A stretch of 64,000 bases of DNA from Symbiodinium natans (lineage: Eukaryota > Sar > Dinophyceae > Suessiales > Symbiodiniaceae), in the NCBI GenBank assembly GCA_905221605.1, contig CAJNDS010000413.1, positions 410,010 through 474,009 on the forward strand, written 5' to 3'. The notes under the pieces were generated by a model that was given only the letters and a program-made list of their open reading frames with translations, made no database searches and was not told the DNA's origin. The first letter of the stretch is position 1. Each line of letters begins with the position of its first letter. This document shows, piece by piece, positions 35,765-46,742 of this stretch. Made by a program: the position numbers and the translations under genes.

Positions 35765-36245
35765 GGGTTTAGGGTTTAGGATTTTAGGGTTTAGGGTTTA
35801 GGGTTTAGGGTTTATTGCGCCGCAAGCTGCCGCCGATGCGCTTTCCCGATCGACTTAAACCAGTCCCTGTCCTCACGGCCCCCAACCCCCACCCTAGACC
35901 CGACACCCTAGGCCCCCCTGTACTACACCCGTTTGGTGACCATAGGGGCCTAAGCCCTAAACCCTAAACCCAATTAAATCCTTAAGCAAATAGGAGTGAA
36001 GCCCTCACCCTAACCCCTATGAAACCCTTTTCGTATCCTTCGAAAAAAAACTCTAGAAGCGGGCCTAGAGACCTCGAAGAAGGTTCTAGAACCCGCTTCA
36101 AACCCCTAAAAACCCTGGTGAGATCCCAAAAGAAGTATCAAACGCCCTGAACCCTTAACCCTTAACCCTTAACCCTTAACCCTAAACCCTACACCCTAAA
36201 CCCTAAACCCTAAATCTTAAACCCTAAACCCTAAACCCTAAACCC
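35765..36245. repeat. TTTAGGG tract, unique spacer, CCCTAAA/CCCTTAA array
   Basis: TTTAGGG at 35,765-35,812. A spacer with AGGTTCTAGAACC-like inverted words (36,050-36,095). Then CCCTTAA units (36,150-36,185) changing to CCCTAAA up to 36,245. Confidence 0.75.
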
Positions 36246-36247
36246 AG

Positions 36248-36328
36248 GCGATGCCTCGTGCCTGCCGAATCGGCGCATGGGGTACTGGCAGCCGAGGGCT
36301 CCGACGTCCGCGCCGGCGCCGACAGGAG
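36248..36328 (+). CDS. Candidate exon with GC donor
   Basis: ACCCAG| acceptor, then RCLVPAESAHGVLAAEGSDV and RAGADR, then a GC donor (GGAG|GCTTGGGGTTTAGGG), the same donor context as at 12,820. A second frame (GDASCLPNRRMGYW) is also open. CCCTAAA upstream, TTTAGGG downstream (36,333-36,430). Family unknown. Confidence 0.4.
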
Positions 36329-36332
36329 GCTT

Positions 36333-36430
36333 GGGGTTTAGGGTTAGGGTTTAGGGTTTAGGGTTTAGGGTTTAGGGTTTAGGGTTTAGGGTTTAGGGTT
36401 TAGGGTTTAGGGTTTAGGGTTTGGGGTTTA
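36333..36430 (+). repeat. TTTAGGG array
   Basis: About 13 heptamers, near perfect. It is followed to 36,640 by G-rich unique sequence with an open frame but no domain. Confidence 0.9.
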
Positions 36431-36688
36431 CTTGGGGGTCTTCGCGGGGGGCTTATGGGGCTTCGGCGGGTTTTAGGGGGGATTGGGGCCATGGGGTTTT
36501 GGAGGTTTGGGGTTTTGGGGTTGAGGGGTTTGGAGTGTTTCAGGGTTCTGAGCTTCAGGTCGGGTTCTCTTGGTATGTAGGGCTTTGGGAGAGCCGGCTC
36601 TTAGGGGGGTTCTTAGGGGGAGTCTTTTGGAAGGGTATACTCTGAAGGTAGTGACATGCTCCCTTAGTATGCGCCCTTAAATGGGTAG

Positions 36689-36752
36689 TTTCCCTGGGGT
36701 CTTGGGTTCTATGAGGGATATAATAACCCAAGACCCCATGGAAACTACCCTT
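36689..36752. mobile_element. Compact hairpin element, family F
   Basis: GGTAGTTTCCCTGGGGTCTT at the left and AAGACCCCATGGAAACTACC at the right, with a loop of about 20 bases. No other copy noticed in this window. Confidence 0.6.
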
Positions 36753-37043
36753 AGGTATATGGCTGCCTCTTGGTAGCCAATTGTCGGTTGTGGGCTCCCT
36801 GACTGACTTGGTAGCCTAATAGTACCCTTTTGCCCCCTCTTTTTGCCTTGAGGTTCCCTTGTAAAGTAGCCAATCCCAAAAAGGGTACCCTTATCATAAT
36901 ATGGTTAAGTTTACGACCCACCCTCCAAGTATAAACCTTGCGAGTATGGTCTTTGCAATACTTAGAACACATTAGGGAGGTGTTCTATTAGGGGGGGGGG
37001 ACGGGTTCGGGTTTCAGGGGAGGGTTCGGGGACAGAAGCTTTA

Positions 37044-37165
37044 TACGGTTCTTAAGGGAGCTGGGTTCACAGGGGAACCATAGGGAAGCTTAGGGAGTCT
37101 TGGGGAGTAGTGGGGAGTGTTAGGGAACCTTGGGTTACATACTCCCTTGAACCCCCGACCCCTTA
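37044..37165. mobile_element. Hairpin element, family E
   Basis: GGTTCTTAAGGGAGCTGGGT at the left, CCCCTTAAGAACCCTATG at the right. The body shares AGGGAACCTTGGGTTACATA with the copies at 1218 and 11,137. Confidence 0.75.
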
Positions 37166-37341
37166 AGAACCCTATGAAGTTTTTGCTGTGAGGGTGTGAG
37201 CCCTTGAGGGACCCTACATCCTCAGCCCTAAAGCCCCAACCCTAAATCCCAAATCCTAAGCCCCATATCCTAAACCCAACTCAAAGCCCTAAATCCTAAA
37301 CCCTAAATCCGAAATCCTAAGCGCTAAGCTGCGTGGTCCAG

Positions 37342-37427
37342 GCCTTGGTGAGGAGGCCCAGGAGGTTGAGGAGGACGAGGAGGAGGAGGCTTCGGAGGTC
37401 GAGGACGCAGACGCCAGGGGGGTTTGA
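37342..37427 (+). CDS. Candidate terminal exon encoding an acidic tail
   Basis: GGTCCAG| acceptor, then LGEEAQEVEEDEEEEASEVE and DADARGV before TGA (37,425-37,427). Long glutamate/aspartate runs are typical of C-terminal acidic tails of nuclear or chaperone-type proteins, but could also be a purine-rich repeat read by chance. Degenerate CCCTAAA words lie upstream. Confidence 0.4.
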
Positions 37428-38170
37428 GGGCCTTCTGGGCTTAGGCTTTGGAACCCTGCAACCCCAACCGCCCAAATCTCAAAATCCTAACCGCCCCCGC
37501 CCCGCCCCCCGCCCCCCGCCCCCCAAAGTTACGGCATCCTAAACTTTTTAAACCACCCAAAATGAACCCCCCCCCAACATGGTACCCTAAGCCCCTCGTG
37601 CCTATAGACGAAGCCTCCACACGATCTCTAAGGGTAGGGTCTGGAGGTTCGGGGGGGGTTTAGTTTGGGGGCGTCTCGGGCGCTGTTCTTGATGTCCCTT
37701 CTACTTAAAACGTGCAAGGCTTTGCCTTCAAGTGCTTGGCTAAGGGTTTAGGGTTTAGGGTTTAGGGTTTAGGGTTTAGGGTTTAGGGTTTAGGGTTTAG
37801 GGTTTAGGGTTTAGGGGAGGTGCCTATGTCCTGCAAAAGGATGAGAGCCGGAGGGGATAGAAGCAACAGCGCATGACCCAGGGCAAGGTTACTCTGTCTT
37901 AGTTGGGTAACATTTTAGATTTTTCAGGATGCTTAAACACAATAAGGAAAAAACATTTGAAATTTAATGCTATCCCAACCATGAATCAGGTGAGTAGCGC
38001 CAGCTCAGAGGTCACTTATCTGTGGCATCAGGCTTGCCGAGGGGAAGATACATCGTCAACATCATGGTGCCCCTTTTGTTGGGTACCCTAAGCATTATGT
38101 AGCAGAAAGCCCCCCCCCCCCCCCCCCCCCCCCCCCCCGCCCCCCAAAAGGGACCATAACTTGGAGAAGT
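37428..38170. other. C-rich tract, TTTAGGG array, poly-C run
   Basis: C-rich CCCGCCCC words near 37,500-37,525, a ten-unit TTTAGGG array at 37,745-37,815, an AT-richer unique stretch, and a C29-type homopolymer at about 38,110-38,140. No gene called. Confidence 0.6.
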
Positions 38171-38242
38171 GGCCATATGCTCTGCTCACTCCGCATCGCC
38201 ATGATGGCCTCCCAGGCCGGCGCCCAAAATGAGAAGCAATAG
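38171..38242 (+). CDS. Candidate terminal exon
   Basis: After GAGAAG| the frame reads through CSLRIAMMASQAGAQNEKQ to TAG (38,240-38,242), which abuts a TTTAGGG array. Acceptor uncertain. Family unknown. Confidence 0.3.
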   Translation, partial: GHMLCSLRIAMMASQAGAQNEKQ

Positions 38243-38389
38243 GGTTTAGGGTTTAGGGTTTAGGGTTTAGGGTCACGGCCCCTTGTTCCACCCGCCCCTC
38301 AGCTCGAAGCCCGAAGCCCTCCTTGAGCCCTGAATCCCCCGACCCACACTGTAGGCTTTAGGGTTTAGGGTTTAGGCCTCTGCCAACAG

Positions 38390-38437
38390 GACGAGCTGGT
38401 CAAGCGGTGGGAGTTGATCGACAAGGCCGCCGAAACC
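38390..38437 (+). CDS. Candidate exon fragment
   Basis: GCCAACAG| acceptor, then DELVKRWELIDKAAET, then C-rich repeat-like sequence without an obvious donor. The orientation of flanking arrays is reversed here (TTTAGGG before, CCCTAAA after), the only such case among the better candidates. Strongly helix-like charged composition. Family unknown. Confidence 0.4.
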
Positions 38438-39439
38438 CCAAGCCCCAGACCCTAAACCCGAAAAACCCCTAAATCCTAAACCCTAAACCCCTTAACCCCT
38501 TAACCCCTAAACCCTAAACCCTAAACCCTGAACCCTAACCCCCAAACCCAAGATCCCAAAAACCCTGAACTAACTCTAGGTCCACACTCTGGGGATGTCT
38601 TCGCCCCGAAGTGGCTCAGGGCCTCCACGAGGGCCCTGCTTGTGAGACCCTGAATCATCTGACTCAGGGAGTGAAGGTATGGTTCAAAGTTAGGGTTTAG
38701 GGTTTAGGGTTAGGGTTTAGGGTTTAGGGTTCAGGTCTGAGGAGTTGGGTTGAGTGCTTAGGGTTCACAGGTTGTGGTGTCTTTTCGCCTGCTAGAGACG
38801 TGCCCAGAATTTCTTGTCCGCTGTTGCCACCACCGGGCGAAGATTGCACATCTAATTCATTTCCACGTATTTGTAGTTCGCTTTCATAAGGTGTTTTCGT
38901 TCATCTTCTTTGTAATATTGGATGACACCCAACCTTTACATCATCAGTCTGCATTCTTGTATTAGTCTTCTCTGATTGAACTGAATGTATGTCTCTCTTC
39001 ATTTAGCGCACAAGCGTGTGAGGCACCAACGACTGGAGGCTCTTGACTCGGTTTACAAAAGCCCGCTGTCCTAAGCCGTATTCCCCAGATGAACCCTAGA
39101 AGTCTCTACCTCAAAGGGACCCCCCCCCCCGGCCCCTCCCCAATGGGATTCTCCTACGGGCCTACTTACCACCCTAACCCTTAAACCCTAAACCCCAAAC
39201 CCCAAACCCTAAACCCTAAGCCCTAAACCCTAAACCCTAAACCCCTCGCTTATTGGGCGATTTGGCGGTGGATACCAAAGTCCCCCCCCCCCCCCCAAAA
39301 AAAAAAAAAAAAAAACAAAACCCAAACCCACAACCCAAAGCCCAACACTCAAAACCCAAAACCCAAAACCCTTAACCCTAACCTTAAACCCAAACCCTAA
39401 ACCCCCCCCCAAACCCCCGCCCCCCCCCCCGTGTGCAGC
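38438..39439. other. Telomeric tracts and unique sequence
   Basis: CCCTAAA words to 38,560, TTTAGGG at 38,690-38,735, an AT-rich unique stretch with an open frame of 63 codons (38,774-38,965, no domain), CCCTAAA at 39,180-39,240, and adjoining C15/A19 homopolymers near 39,280-39,315. Confidence 0.55.
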
Positions 39440-39548
39440 TTAAATAGGGTCTATTTGGAAGCTGGGAATCGTATTTACAAGAGGAAAACAGGCCCCAAAA
39501 CGTATACTTATTCACAAGAGCCATGTTCCAAATAGACCCTATTTTAGG
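39440..39548. mobile_element. Hairpin element, family I (left edge of satellite block)
   Basis: GCTTAAATAGGGTCTATTTG at the left and CCAAATAGACCCTATTTTAG at the right. A single arm of the same sequence recurs inverted at about 45,774-45,805, at the other edge of the satellite block. Confidence 0.65.
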
Positions 39549-39579
39549 TCCTGTAGGGTTGCACAGACAGAATTTAATT

Positions 39580-40400
39580 CATTAAATTCCTTAATTTCCA
39601 CTTTCCCCCTGGAATTTAATGAATTTAATGAATTTAATCAATTAATTCAATTAATTCATTTATTTCCAAAGGGGGGGGGTGGAATTAATTGAATTAGTTG
39701 AATTAGTTGAATTAATTGAATTAATTGAACCCCCCCCCCCTTTGGAAATAAATGAATTAATTGAATTAATTGAATTAATTGAATAAATTGAAGTAATTGA
39801 ATTAATTGAATTACTTCAATTAATTCAATTAATTCCACCTCCCCTTTGGAAATAAATGAATTAATTGAATTAATTGAATTAGTTGAATTATTTCGATTAA
39901 TTCAATTAATTCAATTAATTCATTTATTTCCAAATGGGGGGGATTCCCCAGCACCCAACCCCTCACCCCTTGGAAATAAATGAATTAATTGAATTAATTG
40001 AANNNNNNNNNNNNNNNNNNNNNNNNNNNNNNNNNNNNNNNNNNNNNNNNNNNNNNNNNNNNNNNNNNNNNNNNNNNNNNNNNNNNNNNNNNNNNNNNNN
40101 NNAAATGAATAATTGAATTAATTGAATTATTTGAAATAATTGAATTAATTCAATTAATTCAATTAATTCAATTAATTCATTTATTTCCAAAGGGGGGGGG
40201 GTGGGGGCTGGGGAATCCCCCCCATTTGGAAATAAATGAATTACTTGAATTAATTGAAATAATTGAATTAATTCAAATTAATTCAATTAATTCAATTAAT
40301 TCCACCTCCCCTTTGGAAATAAATCAATTACTTGAATTAATTGAATTAATTCAATTATTTCAATTAATTCAAGTAATTCATTTATTTCCAAATGGGGGGT
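39580..40400. repeat. AT-rich 9-mer palindrome array (GAATTAATT)n
   Basis: Repeats of AATTGAATT in both orientations, arranged as inverted arms separated by short C8-C10/G8-G10 blocks and TTTGGAAATAAATGAA boundary words. It could fold into large cruciforms. ORFs here (ELI/QLI tripeptide repeats) are artefacts of the 9-bp period. Interrupted by a 100-N gap. Confidence 0.88.
40003..40102. other. Assembly gap (100 N)
   Basis: Exactly 100 N inside the AT-rich palindrome, so the true length of the array is unknown. Confidence 1.
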
Positions 40401-40404
40401 GGGG

Positions 40405-40785
40405 GCTGGGGCATCCTCCTCCCCCCAATACTAAACCACGAGCCCGGGCCTCCCCCCAATACTAAATCACGAGCCCGGGCCTCCCCCCAATACTAAATTA
40501 CGAGCCCGGGCCTTCCCGCAATACTAAATCACGAGCCCGGGCCTCCCCCCAATACTAAATCACGAGCCCGGGCTAAATCACGAGCCCGGGCCTCCAAATT
40601 ACGAGGCCGGGCCTCCCCCCAATACTAAATCACGAGCCCGGGCCTCCCCCCAATACTAAATCACGAGCCCGGGCCTCCCGCAATACTAAATCACGAGCCC
40701 GGGCCTCCCCCCAATACTAATTTACGAGCCCGGGCCTCCTCCCAATACTAAATCACGAGCCCTCCTCCCCCCAATACTAGGGCAC
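40405..40785. repeat. 31-bp minisatellite
   Basis: About 12 copies of a unit containing AATACTAAATCACGAGCCCG followed by GGCCTCCCCCC. It includes truncated units near 40,573-40,605. Each unit carries the palindrome GCCCGGGC. Confidence 0.9.
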
Positions 40786-40787
40786 AG

Positions 40788-43090
40788 TTTTTGCTCCAAA
40801 AAGTGACATCGCAAGCCCTGGTCCCTAAGATTTTGAGCTCATTTCTTGCCCCAAAGAGTAACATCGCAAGCCCTGGTCCCTAAGATTTTGGGCTCATTTC
40901 TTGCCCCAAAGAGTAACATCGCAAGCCCTGGTCCCTATTATTTGGGGCCCAGTTTTTGCTCCAAAGAGTCAAATCGCAAGCCCTGGTCCCTAAGATTCTG
41001 GACTCAGTTTTTTGCTCCAAAGCAAGCCCTGGTCCTTAAGATTTTGGGCTCATTTCTTGCTCCGAAGAGTCAAATCGCAAGCCCTGGTCCCGAAGATTTC
41101 GGGTTCAATTTTTGCTCCACAGAGTCAAACCGCAAGCCCTGGTCCCTAAGATTTGGGGCACAGTTTTTGCTCCAAAGGGTCAAATCGCAAGCCCTGCTCC
41201 CTAAGATTTTGGGCTCATTTCTTGCCCAAAAGAGTGACATCGCAAGCCCTGGTCCCTGAGATCTTGGGCCCAGTTGCTCCAAAGAGTCAAATCGCAAGCC
41301 CTGGCCCCTAAGATTTTGGGCCCAGTTTTTGCTCCGAAGAGTCAAATCGCAAGCCCTGGTCCCTAAGATTTTGGGTTCAATTTTTGCTCCAAAGAGTAAC
41401 GTCGCAAGCCCTGGTCCCTAAGATTTGGGGCCCAGTTTTTGCTCCAAAGAGTCAAATCGCAAGCCCTGGTCCCTAAGACTTTGGGTTCAATTTTTGCTCC
41501 AAAGAGTGACATCGCAAGCCCTAGTCCCTAAGATTTGGGGCCCAGTTTTTGCGCCAAAGAGTAAAATCGCAAGCCCTGGTCCCTTAGAATTTTGGTTCAA
41601 TTTTTGCTCCAAAGAGTGACATCGCAAGCCCTGGTCCCTAAGATTTGGGGCCCAGTTTTTGCGCCAAAGAGTAACATCGCAAGCCCTGGTCCCTAAGATT
41701 TTGGGCCAAGTTTTTGCTCCAAAGAGTCAAATCGCAAGCAATGGTCCCTAAAATTTGGGGCCCAGTTTTTGCTCCAGAGAGTGACATCGCAAGTCCTGGT
41801 CCCTAAGATTTTGGGTTCAATTTTTGCTCCAAAGAGTGACATCGCAAGCCCTGGTCCTTAAGATTTTGGGTTCGTTTTTTGCTCCAAAGAGTGACATCGC
41901 AAGCCCTGGTCCCTAAGATTTGGGGCCCAGTTTTTGCTCCAAAGAGTCAAATCGCAAGCCCTGGTCCCTAAGATTTTGGGTTCATTTTTTGCTCCAAAGA
42001 GTGACATCGCAAGCCCTGGTCCCTAAGATCTTGGGCCCAGTTTTTGCTCCAAAGAGTCAAATCGCAAGCCCTGGTCCCTAAGATTTTGGGTTCAATTTTT
42101 GCTCCAAAGAGTCAAATCGCAGGCCCTGGTCCCTAAGATTTTGCATTCATTGTTGCTCCAAAGAGTGACATCGCAAGCCCTGGTCCCTAAGATCTTGGGC
42201 CCAGTTTTTGCTCCGAAGAGTCAAATCGCAAGCCCTGGTCCCTAAGATTTTGGGTTCAATTTTTGCTCCAAAGAGTCAAATCGCAAGCCCTGGTCCCTAA
42301 GATTTGGGGCCCAGTTTTTGCTCCAAAGAGTCAAATCGCAAGCCCTGGTCCCTAAGATTTTGGGTTCATTTTTTGCTCCAAAGAGTGACATCGCAAGCCC
42401 TTGTCCCTAAGATTTTGGGCCCAGTTTTTGGTTCAAAGAGTCAAATCGCAAGCCCTGGTCCCTAAGATTTTGGGTTCAATTTTTGCTCCAAAGAGTCAAA
42501 CCGCAAGCCCTGGTCCCTAAGATTTGGGGCCCAGTTTTTGCTCCAAAGAGTCAAATCGCAAACCCTGCTCCCTAAGATTTTGGGCACAGTTTTTGCTCCA
42601 AAGAGTCAAATCGCAAGCCCTGGTCCCTAAGACTTTGGGTTCAATTTTGCTCCAAAGAGTGACATCGCAAGCCCTGGTCCCTAAGATTTGGGGCCCAGTT
42701 TTTGCGCCAAAGAGTAAAATCGCAAGCCCTGGTCCCTTAGATTTTTGGGTCGATTTTTGCTCCAAAGAGTCAAATCGCAAGCCCTGGTCCCTAAGTTTTC
42801 GGGGTCGATTTGTGCTCCACAGAGTCAAATCGCAAGCCCTGGTCCCTAAGATTTCGGGGTCGATTTGTGCTCCACGGAGTCAAATTGCAAGCCCTGGTCC
42901 CTAAGATTTTGGGCCCAGTATTTGCTCCAAAAGGTGAAATCGCAAGCCCCGGTCTTTAAGATTTTGGGCTCATTTCTTGCTCCAAAGAGTAACATCGCAA
43001 GCCCTGGTCCCTAAGATTTTGGAATCGATTTTTGCTCCAAAGAGTCAGATCGCAAGCCCTGGTCCTAAAATGTTGGGCTCAATTTTTGCT
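40788..43090. repeat. 55-bp satellite array
   Basis: About 42 tandem copies. The core is CGCAAGCCCTGGTCCCTAAG, then ATTTTGGG, then either CCCAGTTTTTGCTCC or TTCAATTTTTGCTCC, then AAAGAGTCAAAT or AAAGAGTGACAT. Measured spacing between AAGAGTCAA words is 55 bases. The two variant sites tend to alternate, suggesting a higher-order unit near 110 bp. ORFs here are repeats of the unit in three frames and are not genes. Confidence 0.92.
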
Positions 43091-45720
43091 TTTCCCTTCT
43101 CTTCTGCTTCCTTTTAACTGATAAAACACAAGAAAGGAACTCATATGATAAAGCAGTGGAAAGGTAAGCAGAGGGTGACTCCTTGCGCGTGAGCCTTTCC
43201 ATAATACTCCATCATATTCATCCTCTCGGCCTATCTCTTCTGTTCCTTTCCTTACTCTTCTCCTTCTCATAGTTCTTCCTTTTTGTTTTTCTCATTTCGA
43301 AAAGAAAGAGGGAAGGGAGAAACAAGGGAGAGAGAATAGATAAAGAAGAGTGCCATCTTCTCTGCGCCTTGTTTTGTCTCTCCCTCTTCTCTATTCATCT
43401 GTCTTCTATTCTCTTCCTTGCTCTTCCCATTAAATATGCAATCCTTGGTATCTCTCCTCTCTCCTTCTCTCTTCCTCCAACAGATGTGCTTTTGGATCGT
43501 TTTCTGCATCTTCAAGCGAGAAAAAAGGACACAGACTGCGATTAAAAGGGACGCCCATGTTGGATTGGCAGCAAGCCCAGCTGATGCTCATGATTCTCTC
43601 TCTTTCCCTACACATGGGCGATGGAACGGGTGTCCTTTTCAATCGTTTTCTGCATCTTCAAGAGAAACAGGGACACCCCACAAGAAGGAAAAGCAACATA
43701 AGAGATAGGGAGGGAAATTGACCCTTTCCTCTCTTCTTATCTGCTATTTTTCTTATTCGCTTCAAAAAGCAACATAAGGGAAAGGGGATTTCCTGAAGAG
43801 GAGAGAGGGAACCTATCTGTGAAAAGCAAGAATGGTTTTTTCTAGTTCGAAAGGGAATAGGGAGAGACAAGGGAGAGATGATATGTACAGCTTTGCGCCT
43901 TATTTTGTGATTCCGTCTCCTTGCTTCCTGTCTCTTCTATTCCTTGCAGCACGCTTCGGGAAACATAGCATCCTTGTTATCTTTCCTCTCTCACTTCCCT
44001 TTCCCTTCTCTTCTTCCGCTTCCTTTTAACTGATAAAACACAAGAAAGGAACTCATATGATAAAGCAGTGAAAAGGTAAGCAGAGGGTGACTCCTTGCGC
44101 GTGAGCCTTTCCATAATACTCCATCATATTCATCCTCTCGGCCTATCTCTTCTGTTCCTTTCCTTACTCTTCTCCTTCTCATAGTTCTTCCTTTTTGTTT
44201 TTCTCATTTCGAAAAGAAAGAGGGAAGGGAGAAACAAGGGAGAGAGAATAGATAAAGAAGAGCGCCATCTTCTCTATTCATCTGTCTTCTATTCTCTTCC
44301 TTGCTCTTCCCATTAAATATGCAATCCTTGGTATCTCTCCTCTCTCCTTCTCTCTTCCTCCAACAGATGTGCTTTTGGATCGTTTTCTGCATCTTCAAGC
44401 GAGAAAAAAGGACACAGAATGCGATTAAAAGGGACGCCCATGTTGGATTGGCAGCAAGCCCAGCTGATGCTCATGATTCTCTCTCTTTTTCCCTACATAT
44501 GGGCGATGGAACGGGTGTCCTTTTCAATCGTTTTCTGCATCTTCAAGAGAAAAAGGGACACCCCACAAGAAGGAAAAGTAACATAAGAGATAGGGAGGGA
44601 AATTGAAGAACTCCTCATTGTACTTGGTCATTCCCTTTCCTCTCTTCTTATCTGCCCATTTTCTGTGCGCCTTGTTTTGTCTCCCCCTCTTCTCCCATCA
44701 TCTCTCTTCTGGTCTTTTCTTTGCTCTTCCCATTAAAAATGCAACCCTTTTTATGTCTCCTCTCTCCTTCTCTCTCCCTCCTCTTCTCCTGTTCCCTTCT
44801 AAACGACAAAAACGCAAGAAAGGAAGAATAAGAGGGGAATGGAGGCCCTGTTCCTTTTCCTCTTTCAATGGATGGGGGAAGTGGGCGGAGTTGGCCCCTT
44901 GCCCGTACACCCTCCCCATGCTTCAGCAAACCCCTCCTCTCGCCCTATCGCCTCTGTTTTTTTTCCTTGTGCCCAAACGGAAAACGAAAACGGGTTCCTT
45001 TATATGTTCATTGTCCTTCCTTTTGTTTTTTTATTTCACAGGGAAAAGAACCAGAGAAGAGGAAGATAAGAACGAGAGGTGAGATGAAAACGGCACCATC
45101 TTCTCTTTGCCTTATTTTTGCACCTCCCTCTCCTGTCTTAATTTCTCTTCCACTCTTTTTTTCCATTGCTCTTCCCATAATATTGCATTCCTTTTGATAA
45201 CTCACAGGAAATTAAAATGGCCTCCTTGTTGTCTCTCCTCTCTCACTTCCCTTTCCCTTCTCTCCTTCTGTTTCCTTTTAATTTTAACTGATAAAACACA
45301 AGAAAGGAGCTTGTAAAATCAAGCAGTGGAAGGGTAAGCAGAAGGTGACTCCTTGTGCGTGGACCTTTGCCGTACTTCACCATACCCCTCTTTTCGGCCT
45401 ATCTCTTCGGCTCTTTTCCTAACCCTTCTTCTTTTCATCTTTCTTTTTGTTTTTCTCATTTCGAAAAGACAGAGGGAACGGAGAGATAAGGGAGAGAGGA
45501 TAGATAAAGAAGAGTACCATCTTCTTTGCGCCTTGTTTTATCTCTCTTCTATTCTTTTCTTGGCTCTTCCCATGAAAATCGTGTTCCTCTTATCTTTCCC
45601 TCCTTCTCTCCCTTCTCTTCTCCTCACGAGAGCCTTCGACTTTAGGATTGAGGAGAAAAAGAGAAGAGAAAAGAGGAACTACCTGGTTCTTGTTCCTGAG
45701 GCCTCCATAGTACGACTGAC
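43091..45720. repeat. Pyrimidine/purine-rich tandem duplications
   Basis: A segment beginning near CTTTTAACTGATAAAACACA (43,112) recurs about 912 bases later (44,023) at high identity for more than 600 bases, and again more diverged near 45,285. Strand asymmetry (CTTCTC/GAGAAG-rich) is extreme. ORFs are conserved only because the DNA is duplicated; no domain is visible. Confidence 0.8.
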
Positions 45721-45762
45721 GTGACAGCAGCGTACCCTCGTGGAAACGTGTATGGCTATAAG

Positions 45763-45832
45763 AAAACCCAAGTCCCAGCTTCCAAATAGACCCTATTTAA
45801 GCCACCCACGCCCCCCCCCCCCCCCCCCCTTC
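45763..45832. repeat. Inverted copy of family I arm, then poly-C
   Basis: CCCAGCTTCCAAATAGACCC and TATTTAAGC, the reverse complement of the sequence at 39,443-39,472. Followed by a C20-type run. Confidence 0.7.
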
Positions 45833-45939
45833 CCCCGCAATGAAGCAGGCCGGGCTGCGCGTGGCGCTAGTGCCGCGAGGGGGCGGACTCGTCGCGCCTC
45901 GCCAAGAGTTGCTCGTAAACCCCAAACACCTAAGGGTTA

Positions 45940-46300
45940 GGGTTTAGGGTTTAGGGTTTGGGATTAGGGTTTAGGGTTTAGGGTTTAGGGTTTGGGGTTT
46001 CCGATATTAGGGGCTACCTTATTGGAGCCCTTTTTAGAAACGGGAATCCTACGGTTTGGGGGTCTACTTTTAGGGGCACCCTTTTTTCGTAAACCCCCAA
46101 GTGGGGCAGTTCTCGAAAATTAGGGTCCTTTTTGGGGGGTCCTCTTTGTAGGGGTGCCGTACAAGAGAAGGTACCCAGAAAAGGGACCGTACTTTACAGG
46201 ACTGCCACAACTCCCTATACGCCATAAGGGAGACCTGAAGCGAATGTCGAGTGATCATTCCTGCCCGACCCTAAACCCTAAACCCGAAACCCTAAACCCC
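45940..46300. mobile_element. TTTAGGG tract and family G hairpins
   Basis: TTTAGGG at 45,940-45,995. A family G hairpin at about 45,995-46,100 (GGGGTTTCCGATATTAGGGG ... CGTAAACCCCC). A related half unit to about 46,200. A short CCCTAAA tract at 46,265-46,305. Confidence 0.55.
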
Positions 46301-46574
46301 AAACCCGAAACCTGTACAGCTTAGATCAGGCCGAGGCTGGCGCGATTCCAGGTTGATGGTCTTGCCGTTTAACCCTTACCCGAAGAGCTTTTTAAACCCC
46401 CTTCATTAAAGCGAATGTTAACCTTACTTTATATACAGGGGTTATTAATATGATTCAAGGGAAGTTCCTTAATTAAAGTGAATGGTCACCTTACTTTATA
46501 GGGGTCCTTAACATGGTTTAGGCGAAGTTCCTTATGGGGCCCCTTGGGTAGGGCCTCGACTGGCCTATATACCC

Positions 46575-46742
46575 TGGTCCCCGCCTCCCCCCCACCCCCC
46601 CCCCCCCCCCCCCCCCGCCCTCCCCCGCCCTCCCCCTCCCTCCCTCGCCCTCCCTAGCCCTCCCTCGCCCTCCCTCGCCCTCCCTCGCCCTCCCTCGCCC
46701 TCCCTCGCCCTCCCTCGCCCTCCCTCGCCCTCCCTCGCCCCC
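46575..46742. repeat. 10-bp C-rich minisatellite (CCCTCCCTCG)n
   Basis: About 13 units following a C20 run. The complementary strand is G-rich (GGGAGGGCGA) and could form G-quadruplexes. Confidence 0.92.

Noticed and set aside
40846-42904. ORFs repeating KILGSFLAPKS-type units
   Set aside because: Direct translations of the 55-bp satellite in three frames; not conserved as protein.
40405-43090. CRISPR-like regular repeats
   Set aside because: Units are tandem without unique spacers, in a eukaryotic genome; they are satellites.
43079-45724. Many 60-160 codon ORFs in the pyrimidine-rich block
   Set aside because: Strand-asymmetric low-complexity DNA, ORFs on both strands and several frames, duplicated only because the DNA is duplicated.
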